64,000 nucleotides of DNA, taken from NCBI RefSeq assembly GCF_006442975.2, contig NZ_CP083954.1, positions 3,479,501 through 3,543,500 on the forward strand. The letters are read 5' to 3'. A program made the translations under genes and the position numbers. Below the pieces are notes generated by a model, which had not been told where the DNA came from, did no database searches, and worked only from the letters and a program-made list of their open reading frames with translations. This DNA is from Mesorhizobium sp. B2-1-1. GTDB taxonomy: Bacteria > Pseudomonadota > Alphaproteobacteria > Rhizobiales > Rhizobiaceae. Shown piece after piece: positions 37,757-46,279 of the stretch (positions are counted from its first letter, which is position 1; each line of letters opens with the position of its first letter).

Positions 37757-38173
37757 ATGAACGATGCCGTTACCGCCGATTACGTACCCTCCGAAGACGA
37801 GCCGTTCATGAACGAGCGGCAGAAATCCTACTTCCGCTCAAAGCTCGTCACCTGGAAGAATGACATATTGCGCGAAGCGCGCGAAACCCTCGAAATCCTA
37901 CAGCAGGAAAACGCCAATCATCCCGATCTAGCCGACCGCGCCTCTTCGGAAACCGACCGCGCCATCGAACTCAGGGCGCGCGACCGCCAGCGGAAACTCA
38001 TCGCAAAGATCGATTCGGCCTTGCAGCGCATCGAGGAAGGCACTTACGGCTATTGCGAGGAGACCGGCGAACCGATCGCGCTGAAGCGGCTGGATGCCCG
38101 CCCGATCGCAACCTTGTCGATCGAAGCGCAGGAGCGGCACGAGCGCCGCGAGAAGGTCTATCGCGACGATTAG
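37757..38173 (+). CDS. dksA: RNA polymerase-binding transcription factor DksA
   Basis: A 138-residue DksA/TraR-family regulator that enters the RNA polymerase secondary channel and works with ppGpp in the stringent response. The N-terminal coiled-coil (NERQKSYFRSKLVTWKNDIL) and the C-terminal fold (YGYCEETGEPIALKRLDARP) are complete. Of the four zinc cysteines of the E. coli protein only the first is kept; the others are Thr, Ser and Ala. The ATG at 37757 is chosen over 37697, which would precede the candidate -10 element. A strong terminator follows. Confidence 0.92.
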   Translation: MNDAVTADYVPSEDEPFMNERQKSYFRSKLVTWKNDILREARETLEILQQENANHPDLADRASSETDRAIELRARDRQRKLIAKIDSALQRIEEGTYGYCEETGEPIALKRLDARPIATLSIEAQERHERREKVYRDD

Positions 38174-38216
38174 CCTGCGGTCTGCATTCAAGAAGATTTC
38201 AGCGATATCGCTCTCG

Positions 38217-38247
38217 AAATGGCCGGTTTTCCGGCCATTTCTTTTTT
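38217..38247 (+). terminator. Rho-independent terminator of dksA
   Basis: A perfect 10-bp stem (AAATGGCCGG and complement) with a TTTT loop is followed by CTTTTTT, 43 bases after the dksA stop. Confidence 0.9.
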
Positions 38248-38308
38248 CAGAACCCGGGCGATGCGCGCAAAACCCCGATCGGTTTTTCGGACCGGGCGCA
38301 AGCGCTGC

Positions 38309-39046
38309 TCATCTTTTCTGGCTGGAGAGTTCGCCCAGAAGCCTGGTCATCTCATCGTCGAGCGACGGCGGTGTTTTTGCCACCGGCTTGGTCGCCGGAC
38401 TGCTCGAGCGGGGCTGGTCGAGCGAAACCTCGAGTTCCTTCATCAGCGTTTCATCGATGCTTTCCTGCCCCGGCGGTGGTGAAGCCGGCGGCGGGGCATG
38501 CCGGACGGCATTGACGTTTGCGGAGCCGTAGGAAGGCAGCGGCGTGACATTGGTCGGCTGATAACCCTGCGCCGCCGGCTTCGGCACCGGCTCCGGAGCG
38601 CGCTGGCGGGCGGGTGGCGCTGCACTCACCGGCTGCGGAGCAGGTGCCTGTCTCGCCGGCGCCGGGGTGGGCTGAGGCGGACGCGGCTTTGCCACCGCGA
38701 CAGGCTGCTGCGAACCGCCATCTCCGGTCAGCGCGGGACGGCGTGGCGCAGAAAGGCGGATGTCACGCTCGACGACGACATCGGTCGGGCCGCCGATCAA
38801 AAGCAGATGCTCGATGTCGTCGCGGCGCACCAGCACCAGGCGGCGATGGCTGTCGACGGCGGTGGCGTCCATGACCGCAAGCCGCGTCTTGCGGTTCCGG
38901 CCGCCCGCGACAAAGGTGCCGAAGGTCAGGTTGCGAACGAGTTTGACGATGATGAGGACGATAACCAGCAGGACCAGCGCCGCGAAGGTCCACAGCAGTG
39001 CCGCTACATAGCCGGGGCCCGCTACGCTATCCAGCCATTGCAGCAT
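38309..39046 (-). CDS. FliO-like single-pass membrane protein
   Basis: A 245-residue protein with one N-terminal transmembrane helix (YVAALLWTFAALVLLVIVLIIVKLV) and a small beta domain (RLAVMDATAVDSHRRLVLVRRDDIEHLLLIGG) that matches the FliO family, an accessory of the flagellar export gate. The last 130 residues are proline/alanine-rich and disordered. No other flagellar gene is near, and the neighbours are dksA and cckA, so a flagellar role is uncertain. The ATG at 39046 has a GGGGGAA Shine-Dalgarno. Confidence 0.7.
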   Translation of the reverse strand: MLQWLDSVAGPGYVAALLWTFAALVLLVIVLIIVKLVRNLTFGTFVAGGRNRKTRLAVMDATAVDSHRRLVLVRRDDIEHLLLIGGPTDVVVERDIRLSAPRRPALTGDGGSQQPVAVAKPRPPQPTPAPARQAPAPQPVSAAPPARQRAPEPVPKPAAQGYQPTNVTPLPSYGSANVNAVRHAPPPASPPPGQESIDETLMKELEVSLDQPRSSSPATKPVAKTPPSLDDEMTRLLGELSSQKR

Positions 39047-39290
39047 TGGTTCCCCCTGATCGGTTTGGAAGTGACGCGACACTAGACCGTTGCGGCGGGC
39101 TACCGCAAGTTGCCTTTCACGCTTCATGAACAGCTTGAAACACTGGAGGGCCGGCCGACATCATTTTTATCTGACATTTGCCGCCCGGGCCTTTTCGGGA
39201 CCAGGAGAATATGATTCAACCCGACAGGGGCGGGCGTCGGCACACATTGCGGCGAGTATCGGAACACCGGACTTCAAGAGCAGGGGGCAC

Positions 39291-41867
39291 ATGGCCAAGG
39301 AAACGCGCGGCGATTTCTATCCGGTACCGATCGTCGATCAGAACACGCGGCCGGGCGCCGTTACCCGGCTCGTCATCTTCATTGCCGTCCTGACGGGGGC
39401 CGCGATCGTTTTCGGCCTGTTTCGCGAGCGGCTCGGCGACCCTTTCCTGCTGGGCATGCTCGGCGTGCTGGCGATGATCGGCGTCGGCTTCCTGTTCGCC
39501 ACGGCGATCGGCTTCGTGCAGATCACTCCACGCTCGACGGGCGACGAACTGTCGAAGGCATTCGTCGATTCGATGTCGCAGGGTCTTCTGGTCACGGACA
39601 CCAAGGGCCGCGTGGTCTATGCCAACCGCGCCTATGCCGACATGACCGGAGCCTCTTCCGCGGCCGACCTGAAGACGGTCGAAGGGCTGCTTTCGGATGT
39701 TCCGGAAGCTTCGGTCACCATCTACCGACTGGCCTCCGGCCTGCGTGACGGCCAGCCGGGCGACGGCGAGTTCCGGCTCGCGCAGTCGATCAAGCCTGGC
39801 GCTGAGCCAGGCGCGCGCTGGTATCGCGCCCGCGCCCGCGCTTTCAGCGTGCCGGGCCAGCGGCCGCCGATGCTCGCCTGGCAACTTGCCGACATTTCGC
39901 AGGAACGCGCCGAGCAGGAGCGTTTCTTCCTGGACCTGCAGAAGGCGATCGATCATCTCGACCACGCGCCCGCCGGCTTCTTTTCCGCCGACCAGGAAGG
40001 CCGCGTCACCTATATCAACGCCACGCTCGCCGAATGGCTGGGCATCGACCTTGCCAGCTTCACGCCCGGCGCCGTCTCCCTGCCGGAGATCGTCGCCGGC
40101 GACGGCATGGCGCTGGTGCGCTCGGTCAAGGCCGACCCCGGTACGACGCGCAACGCGGTCATCGATCTCGACCTCACGACAATGACGGGCGAGGCGCTGC
40201 CGGTGCGCTTCATGCATCGCGTTTCAGCCAGCCGCGAAGGCCTCAACGGTCCGACGCGCACGATCGTGCTCAACCGCACGCAAGGCGAGGACGCCTCGGC
40301 GGACCTGCGCGCTTCGGAAGTGCGGTTCACCCGCTTCTTCAACTCGACGCCGATGGCGATCGCCGGCGTCGACGCCAGCGGGCGCATCCTGCGCACCAAT
40401 GCGCCATTCCTTTCGCTGTTTTCATCGGTCGTCGACCGGGACGCCGTCGACCGCCGCATGCGGCTCGACACGGTCATCCACGAACGTGACCGCCCGGCCT
40501 TTGCCGCGGCCTTCGAAAAGGCACGGCAGCGGCAGGCCGATATCGAGCCGATCGACACGCTCCTGCCCGGCAATGAGGAGCGCCACATCCGTTTTTACGT
40601 CAATGCGGTCGCCGACGGCACAGGCGGCGAGGGGGCCGAGGAGTCGGCCATCGTCTACGCCGTCGAGACGACGGAGCAGAAGGCGCTCGAAGGGCAGATG
40701 GCGCAAAGCCAGAAGATGCAGGCCGTCGGCCAGCTTGCCGGCGGCATCGCACACGACTTCAACAATGTGCTGACCGCCATCATCATGGCGTCGGACCTGC
40801 TTCTGACCAATCATCGGCCGTCGGACCCATCCTTCCCCGACATCATGAACATCAAGCAGAATGCCAACCGGGCAGCCTCGCTGGTGCGGCAGTTGCTGGC
40901 CTTTTCGCGCAAGCAGACGCTGCGGCCGGAAGTGCTGAACCTTACCGACGTGCTCGCCGATCTCAGGATGTTGCTCGCCCGTCTGGTCGGCAACGACATC
41001 AAGCTGAAGATCGACCACGGTCGCGATCTCTGGCCGGTCAAGGTCGATATCGGCCAGTTCGAGCAGGTGGTGGTCAACCTGGCGGTCAACGCGCGCGATG
41101 CAATGCCGGCGGGCGGCGACCTCACGGTGCGCACCCGCAATGTGACCGCCGAGGAGTGCAAGACCTTTCCCTACCGGGAACTCACTCCGGCGGACTATGT
41201 GGTGGCCGAGGTCGAGGACACCGGCAGCGGCATCGCGCCCGACGTGCTGAAGAAGATATTCGAACCGTTCTTCACCACCAAGGAGGTCGGCAAGGGCACC
41301 GGCCTTGGCCTGTCCATGGTCTACGGCATCATCAAACAGACCGGCGGCTTTATCTTCTGCGATTCCGAGGTCGGCAAGGGTTCGGTCTTCCGCATCTTCC
41401 TGCCGCGCCACATCGCCGAGGCAAAGAAGGCAGGCGAACCCGGGGAAGCACCGGCAGCGGTGCCTGCCAAGTCGGCAGAGACAGGCAAGGATTTGTCCGG
41501 GTCGGCCACGGTGCTGCTGGTCGAGGACGAGGATGCGGTGCGCATGGGCGGCATGCGGGCTCTGACCTCGCGCGGCTATACCGTGCACGAGGCGTCCTCC
41601 GGGGTCGAGGCGCTGGAAGTGTTCGAAGCGCTCGGCGGCAAGGTCGACATTGTGGTTTCGGATGTGGTGATGCCGGAGATGGACGGGCCGACGCTGCTCG
41701 GCGAGTTGCGCAAGCGCCAGCCGGACATCAAGTTCGTCTTCGTGTCCGGCTATGCCGAGGATGCATTCGCCAGGAACCTGCCGGCGGACGCGCATTTCGG
41801 ATTCCTGCCGAAACCGTTTTCGCTCAAGCAGTTGGCAACGATCGTCAAGGACATGCTGGAGTCTTAG
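39291..41867 (+). CDS. cckA: Cell-cycle hybrid histidine kinase CckA
   Basis: An 858-residue membrane kinase that heads the CckA-ChpT-CtrA phosphorelay. Two transmembrane helices lie at about residues 22-75, PAS-like sensor domains cover about 85-470 ([38 protein letters not shown]), and the HisKA domain has [11 protein letters not shown] with the phospho-histidine near residue 488. The ATPase domain has [10 protein letters not shown] and [14 protein letters not shown]. The receiver domain carries the phospho-aspartate near 791 ([13 protein letters not shown]). The ATG at 39291 fits the family N-terminus; upstream extension is antisense to the FliO-like gene. Confidence 0.93.
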   Translation: MAKETRGDFYPVPIVDQNTRPGAVTRLVIFIAVLTGAAIVFGLFRERLGDPFLLGMLGVLAMIGVGFLFATAIGFVQITPRSTGDELSKAFVDSMSQGLLVTDTKGRVVYANRAYADMTGASSAADLKTVEGLLSDVPEASVTIYRLASGLRDGQPGDGEFRLAQSIKPGAEPGARWYRARARAFSVPGQRPPMLAWQLADISQERAEQERFFLDLQKAIDHLDHAPAGFFSADQEGRVTYINATLAEWLGIDLASFTPGAVSLPEIVAGDGMALVRSVKADPGTTRNAVIDLDLTTMTGEALPVRFMHRVSASREGLNGPTRTIVLNRTQGEDASADLRASEVRFTRFFNSTPMAIAGVDASGRILRTNAPFLSLFSSVVDRDAVDRRMRLDTVIHERDRPAFAAAFEKARQRQADIEPIDTLLPGNEERHIRFYVNAVADGTGGEGAEESAIVYAVETTEQKALEGQMAQSQKMQAVGQLAGGIAHDFNNVLTAIIMASDLLLTNHRPSDPSFPDIMNIKQNANRAASLVRQLLAFSRKQTLRPEVLNLTDVLADLRMLLARLVGNDIKLKIDHGRDLWPVKVDIGQFEQVVVNLAVNARDAMPAGGDLTVRTRNVTAEECKTFPYRELTPADYVVAEVEDTGSGIAPDVLKKIFEPFFTTKEVGKGTGLGLSMVYGIIKQTGGFIFCDSEVGKGSVFRIFLPRHIAEAKKAGEPGEAPAAVPAKSAETGKDLSGSATVLLVEDEDAVRMGGMRALTSRGYTVHEASSGVEALEVFEALGGKVDIVVSDVVMPEMDGPTLLGELRKRQPDIKFVFVSGYAEDAFARNLPADAHFGFLPKPFSLKQLATIVKDMLES

Positions 41868-41922
41868 GCCGTGAACCCATAAATCGGGAAATGGCCGAGA
41901 TTGGTGGTTCCCGGAGGGCAGC

Positions 41923-42549
41923 TTAGGAGGCGGAATCGCCGAATAGCGGCCGTTCAGCAAATCCGAGCAGCAAGGTTTTTGCGATTTCTCGCGCCTTCGA
42001 GGCAAGCGCCTCATCCGGCAGTTCGCCGGCGGTCCAGAATGACAGGACCCCACGAAAGGCAAATGCGAGCTGTTCCGGCAGACTGCGCAGCGCCTCCTGC
42101 CTGCTGGCCGCGATCAAGCCTTCGCCCGCTCCAAGGGCCAGCGACCACAAGGTTGTGGAGTGCGCCAGGACCTTTCCGGGGGACGGGCCGGCCGTGCCGA
42201 TCCATCCCATCACGGCCCGGTTAATCCCCGGCTCCTCCAGCATCACCTCGACCGCCGTATCGATGGCCAACAGCACGCGGCCGGCGGCATCGGCAGGCGG
42301 TGACATCCCGGCAAAGCGCTGGACCATCGTATCGATCCGCCGCCCCGAAAGGGCATGCATGATCGCGGCCTTGCTCCCGAACTGATTGAACGGCGTCGCG
42401 AAACTGACCCCAGCTTCGGTGGCGAGGTCGCGCATCGAGAAATCGGCCTTACCCTGTCGGAGCAACCGCTCCGCCGCATCGATCACACGCTGGCGAAGCG
42501 GCTCACCCCGCGTAGCGGTCGGAGCAACCTTGGTCTTGTTTGGCGTCAT
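41923..42549 (-). CDS. TetR-family transcriptional repressor
   Basis: A 208-residue regulator. The N-terminal helix-turn-helix is visible as LRQRVIDAAERLL, then FSMRDLATEAGVSFATPFNQFGSK; the C-terminal part is a helical ligand domain. The ATG at 42549 is preferred to 42579, because the latter lies beyond the palindromic operator. It is divergent from an SDR gene, with a 49-base gap that holds a perfect 16-bp palindrome, so it probably represses both. Confidence 0.87.
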   Translation of the reverse strand: MTPNKTKVAPTATRGEPLRQRVIDAAERLLRQGKADFSMRDLATEAGVSFATPFNQFGSKAAIMHALSGRRIDTMVQRFAGMSPPADAAGRVLLAIDTAVEVMLEEPGINRAVMGWIGTAGPSPGKVLAHSTTLWSLALGAGEGLIAASRQEALRSLPEQLAFAFRGVLSFWTAGELPDEALASKAREIAKTLLLGFAERPLFGDSAS

Positions 42550-42557
42550 GCTGTTAT

Positions 42558-42573
42558 CTATATCATGATATAG
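42558..42573. promoter_or_regulatory. Palindromic operator, probable TetR binding site
   Basis: CTATATCATGATATAG is a perfect 16-bp palindrome centred in the 49-base gap between the TetR gene and the divergent SDR gene, where it would overlap both promoters. Confidence 0.75.
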
Positions 42574-42598
42574 TTTCAATCATAGCCCGGAGTGAACC

Positions 42599-43441
42599 AT
42601 GACTTCCACCCCTAAGACATTCCTCATCACCGGTGTCAGCTCCGGGCTGGGGCGCGCATTTGCAAGAGGCGCGCTTGAAGCGGGCCATCGGGTGATCGGC
42701 ACCGTGCGGCGGGAAGCCGACGCCGAGATCTTCGCCGCGCTCGCGCCCGATCGCGCCCACCCGCTCTTGCTGGACGTGACCGATTTCGAGACGGTCCCGG
42801 CGGCTGTCACCGCGGCCGAACGGCAGGTGGGTCCAATCGACGTGCTGGTGAACAACGCCGGTTACGGCCATGAGGGCGTGCTGGAGGAGTCCTCCATGGA
42901 CGATCTCCAGCGCCAGTTCGCCGCCAACGTCTTCGGGCCCGTCGCGATGATCAAGGCGGTGCTGCCGGGCATGCGCGAGCGGCGTCGCGGCCATATCATC
43001 AACGTCACGTCCATGGGCGGCTTCATCACCATGCCCGGGATCACCTTCTATTGCGGAAGCAAATTCGCGCTCGAAGGCATTTCCGAAGCGCTCGGCAAGG
43101 AAGTAGCAGGCTTTGGAATTCGGGTGACGGCGCTCGCTCCCGGCCAATTCCGCACGGATTGGGCCGGACGCTCGATGGATCGCACGCCGCGCAGCATTGC
43201 CGACTATGACGCGGTCATGGACCCGATCCGCGCCGCGCGACAGGCCAAGAGCGGCAACCAACCGGGCGATCCGGCCAAGGCCGCGCAGGCGTTGCTCGTG
43301 CTGGTCGATGCCGCGAACCCGCCGGTACGGCTGTTCCTGGGCGACGACGCGCTGGGGCTGGTCGACCAGAAGCTCGACGCGATGCGGGGCGAAATCAGCG
43401 CGTGGGAGGAACTTTCGCGCTCAACCAGCTTCGCATCATGA
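42599..43441 (+). CDS. SDR-family oxidoreductase, TetR-controlled
   Basis: A 280-residue classical short-chain dehydrogenase. The cofactor motif is TGVSSGLGRA, the NNAG motif is VNNAGYG, and the catalytic residues are intact: serine in NVTSMGG and Y-x-x-x-K in FYCGSK. GGAGTGA supports the ATG. The substrate is unknown; divergence from a TetR repressor suggests induction by a small molecule. Confidence 0.88.
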   Translation: MTSTPKTFLITGVSSGLGRAFARGALEAGHRVIGTVRREADAEIFAALAPDRAHPLLLDVTDFETVPAAVTAAERQVGPIDVLVNNAGYGHEGVLEESSMDDLQRQFAANVFGPVAMIKAVLPGMRERRRGHIINVTSMGGFITMPGITFYCGSKFALEGISEALGKEVAGFGIRVTALAPGQFRTDWAGRSMDRTPRSIADYDAVMDPIRAARQAKSGNQPGDPAKAAQALLVLVDAANPPVRLFLGDDALGLVDQKLDAMRGEISAWEELSRSTSFAS

Positions 43442-43457
43442 GCGCTTGGAGCGCGTC

Positions 43458-43492
43458 GGCTGATGAAGACGCGCCGCGCGTCTTCATCAGCC
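43458..43492 (+). terminator. Perfect 16-bp inverted repeat after the SDR gene
   Basis: GGCTGATGAAGACGCG (43458-43473), a 3-base loop and its exact complement (43477-43492) begin 17 bases past the SDR stop. No T-run follows. It could terminate the SDR transcript or mark an edge of the adjacent mobile-element remnant. Confidence 0.5.
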
Positions 43493-43522
43493 TGCAATTG
43501 GGGCGGCTCGGCCTGTGACCGC

Positions 43523-43744
43523 CGGCCGAACATCCCGCCGAAGAGCAACCAAGTGAAGCCTTGCTTCAGCGAGCGGCTCTATCGCGAGCGCAACCTGATC
43601 GAGCGGTTCTTCTCTGAGCTGAAGCACTTCCGGCCTGTCGCCACCCGCTACGACAAGCTCGCCACCAACTTCCTCGCCATGGTCCAGCTCGCCTCGATGC
43701 GGCTGTGGCTCCGCGCTTACGAGTCTAGAACAGTTCAGCTTTGA
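43523..43744 (+). pseudogene. Transposase C-terminal remnant, IS5-like
   Basis: About 73 codons matching the end of an IS5-group DDE transposase: PNIPPKSN, then RNLIERFFSELKHFRPVATRYDKLA and MVQLASMRLWLRAYES. The glutamate in LIERFF would be the third catalytic acid. The N-terminal two thirds are absent and I find no terminal inverted repeats, so this is a decayed fragment. The bases that follow (43745-43860) are AT-richer than the surroundings. Confidence 0.8.
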
Positions 43745-43887
43745 TAGAGTCGCCGACCGGTTTAACTCTTTGTTTTCGTGATATTGTCGTCCTGAAACGA
43801 AGTTTCCGTGTATTAGCGTTCCCGAATGCCTCTTGCGCAATACCGCGACAAGGCCATGATTGTGGATGAAACGGCAGGGACGAGCTG

Positions 43888-44610
43888 TTGACGCCACACA
43901 TCGAAGCCAGCGAGGGTGACTACGCCGACATTGTGCTGTTGCCGGGCGACCCCCAGCGCGCCGAATGGATGGCCATGACATTCCTGGAGGCCCCACGCTG
44001 CATCAACCGCCGGCGCGGCGCCCTTGGCTTCACTGGCCTGTTTCGTGGTCAGCCGGTCAGCATCCAGGCGACCGGCATCGGCGTATCCTCCTTTCTGATC
44101 TATGCGCATGAGCTGCTGGACGGCTACGGTGTGCGGACTTTGATCCGTACCGGCACCTGCGGCGGGCTGACCGCTGAGGTAAAACTACGCAGCCTCGTCA
44201 TCTCGCAATCGGTGCGGCCCGAAAGCGCCCGAAGCGGTCAGGTTTTCGGCCTCTATGACGCTGCAGCCGGGCCGGACCCGGCGCTGTTTGCTCGCGCATT
44301 GGCGAAGGCGGCCGAACTCGGCATCGACCATCGTGCCGGGCTGACGGCATGCAGCGACGTCTTCCACCATCCGCAGGGACGCGCCCGTTTTGCCGATGCG
44401 CAGGCAGCCGGCGCGCTGGCCGTGGACATGGAGACCAGTGCGCTCTATCGCATTTCCAGGCATTTCGGGGCCCGTGCGCTATCGATCTGCACGGTGGTCG
44501 ACGATATCGACAGCGGCGAACAGACCCAATATGCGGAACGCCAGGATCTTTTTACCGACATGACGCGGCTGGCGCTGGAAATCGCCGCCGCCGATCGGCC
44601 CGGTGCGTGA
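43888..44610 (+). CDS. deoD: Purine-nucleoside phosphorylase, DeoD type
   Basis: A 240-residue phosphorylase that splits purine nucleosides with phosphate. Motifs are VLLPGDPQRAE (phosphate site), RTGTCGG, VDMETSALY (ribose and base site) and the catalytic aspartate in TVVDDIDSGEQ. The start is a TTG at 43888 preceded by a GGGACGAG purine stretch, and the family N-terminus (TPHIEASEGDYAD) begins directly after it. It follows the transposase remnant with a 143-base AT-richer gap. Confidence 0.87.
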   Translation: MTPHIEASEGDYADIVLLPGDPQRAEWMAMTFLEAPRCINRRRGALGFTGLFRGQPVSIQATGIGVSSFLIYAHELLDGYGVRTLIRTGTCGGLTAEVKLRSLVISQSVRPESARSGQVFGLYDAAAGPDPALFARALAKAAELGIDHRAGLTACSDVFHHPQGRARFADAQAAGALAVDMETSALYRISRHFGARALSICTVVDDIDSGEQTQYAERQDLFTDMTRLALEIAAADRPGA

Positions 44611-44680
44611 TAGGCCCGCCGAGCCGCCCCAGTTCCTGATGCATTCCGAACACAAAGCCGGGGGGCACTTTTCTGGATCT

Positions 44681-44986
44681 TCAGGCGGCTTCCCATTTCG
44701 GCGGCATCTGGTCTTCCATGCCCGGCCGGTGGCTGCGCAGATAGAGCGCGCAGGTGGTGCGCAGCATGGAGGCGAAGTTGGGAATCTCGCCATTGATCTC
44801 GATGGCCTCGTCATAGAGTTTCGAGATGAATTTCGGCGTCGTCAGGTCCTGGCTTTCGGCGATTTCGTCGAGCAGTGCCCAAAACGTCGCCTCAAGCTGG
44901 ATGCTGGTCGAATATCCGTCGATGCGGATCGACCGGTTGATCTGACGATAACCTTCGGGGTCCTGGGCCGCAAATACCCTGCACAT
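44681..44986 (-). CDS. Ribbon-helix-helix domain protein
   Basis: A 101-residue protein beginning MCRVFAAQ. The segment SIRIDGYSTSIQLEATFWALLDEIAESQ fits a ribbon-helix-helix DNA-binding domain of the RHH_4 type. GGGAGG about 7 bases upstream supports the ATG at 44986. No toxin gene is adjacent, so it is more likely a stand-alone regulator than an antitoxin; its targets are unknown. Confidence 0.75.
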   Translation of the reverse strand: MCRVFAAQDPEGYRQINRSIRIDGYSTSIQLEATFWALLDEIAESQDLTTPKFISKLYDEAIEINGEIPNFASMLRTTCALYLRSHRPGMEDQMPPKWEAA

Positions 44987-45232
44987 CCGACAACCTCCCA
45001 CGTTCGTTGATTTTTGGCGTTGATTTTGGGTGGACAGATGCTTTTGCCGCCAGAGGCGACGCGGCCTTTGTCCCCGACAGCATTCTCCGGCAAAATCGGC
45101 TGAACAGCAATCGGACTTTCGTCCTTGCGATTGTCAGGCGAGTCGATCTTCGGAGCGTGGTAACCGGCTGCCACCATCTTTTGCCGTCGCCGCGCATAAT
45201 CATCTTCGAAGCATCGAGTGGCGAGGACTGAT

Positions 45233-45628
45233 TTGGCGAAGGCAATCCACACCATGATCCGGGTTCTCGACGAGACCCGCTCCGTCGATTTCTACAGAAA
45301 TGCCTTCGGCCTCGATGTCGCCGAAAGGCTGGATTTCGACACGTTCACGCTCATCTACCTCAGCAATGCCGAGACGCAATTCGAAGTCGAACTGACCGTG
45401 AACAAGGCTCGGCAGGAGCCTTATGCGCTTGGCGATGGCTACGGCCATCTCGCGGTTTCGGTCGTCGATCTCGACGGCGAGCACGACCGGCTCGGCGCGC
45501 TCGGCCTCAACCCGAAGAAGATCGTCGAATTCAACCGTGACGGTTCGCTGATCGCACGCTTCTTCTTCATCGAGGATCCGGACGGCTACAGGATCGAGGT
45601 TCTGCAACGAGGAGGCAGGTTCCAGTAG
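45233..45628 (+). CDS. Glyoxalase/VOC-fold protein
   Basis: A 131-residue vicinal-oxygen-chelate protein resembling glyoxalase I (lactoylglutathione lyase). Metal-ligand candidates are H in AIHTMIRVLD, E in FEVELTVN, H in GYGHLAVSV and E in YRIEVLQ, the pattern of glyoxalase I. The start is a TTG at 45233 with GAGG six bases upstream; the alternatives are a GTG at 45218 and an ATG at 45254. It may detoxify methylglyoxal. Confidence 0.82.
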   Translation: MAKAIHTMIRVLDETRSVDFYRNAFGLDVAERLDFDTFTLIYLSNAETQFEVELTVNKARQEPYALGDGYGHLAVSVVDLDGEHDRLGALGLNPKKIVEFNRDGSLIARFFFIEDPDGYRIEVLQRGGRFQ

Positions 45629-45700
45629 AGATCGCGGCCGCGTGTGCGCGGCGCCAGCCAAGGCATCCCATGGATGCAACCAGCAAGCAGGGAGGAAAAT

Positions 45701-46231
45701 ATGGTCACGATCTATGAAAGCAGGCCCGGGCTTTCGCGGCGCGAGCTTCTGAAGCGCGGCGGCGTCGGAGCCTTGCTCGTCATTTCCGGCAGCGCGGTCA
45801 TCAGCCCGGAACATGCCTGGGGCCTCGAAACGTTGGCGCTGAAGCCGGAGACGATGGCGACGCTGATCCAAATGGGGCGGGACGTCTACCCGCACGATCA
45901 GCTTCCCGACAAATATTACGCCATCGCGGTCAAGAGCCATGACGAAGAGGCCCGCAAGGATGCCGCACATAGGGATCTCATCGAGAACGGCATCGCCGAT
46001 CTCGACAAGAGGTCCGGCAAGGGCGGCTACCGGAACCTTGGTTGGGAGGATCAGCGTGTCGCAGTGCTGAAGCAGGTCGAAGCCACGCCTTTCTTCCAGG
46101 CGGTGCGCGGCGGCCTCGTCGTCAGCCTCTACAACCAGAAGGAGGTCTGGCCGGTCTTTGGCTATGAGGGCGAATCCTATTCCAAGGGCGGCTATATCGC
46201 GCGCGGCTTCGACGACATCGAGTGGCTCTGA
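45701..46231 (+). CDS. Gluconate 2-dehydrogenase subunit 3-like protein, Tat-exported
   Basis: A 176-residue protein with a twin-arginine signal (SRRELLKRGGVGALLVISG). The body (MATLIQMGRDVYPHDQLPDKYYA, then FQAVRGGLVVSLYNQKEVWPVFGYEGES) matches the small subunit of membrane-bound gluconate/GMC dehydrogenases. It likely carries the large subunit to the periplasm by hitchhiking. The ATG at 45701 has GGAGG upstream. The next gene is the catalytic subunit, 48 bases on. Confidence 0.85.
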   Translation: MVTIYESRPGLSRRELLKRGGVGALLVISGSAVISPEHAWGLETLALKPETMATLIQMGRDVYPHDQLPDKYYAIAVKSHDEEARKDAAHRDLIENGIADLDKRSGKGGYRNLGWEDQRVAVLKQVEATPFFQAVRGGLVVSLYNQKEVWPVFGYEGESYSKGGYIARGFDDIEWL

Positions 46232-46279
46232 GCCGGCTCCTCTCGTCACCCAGCAAAATCGAAATCATGGGAGGAAACC

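Noticed and set aside
44681..44986. Toxin-antitoxin system built on the ribbon-helix-helix protein
   Set aside because: No toxin-like gene lies next to it on either side, so there is no support for an antitoxin role.
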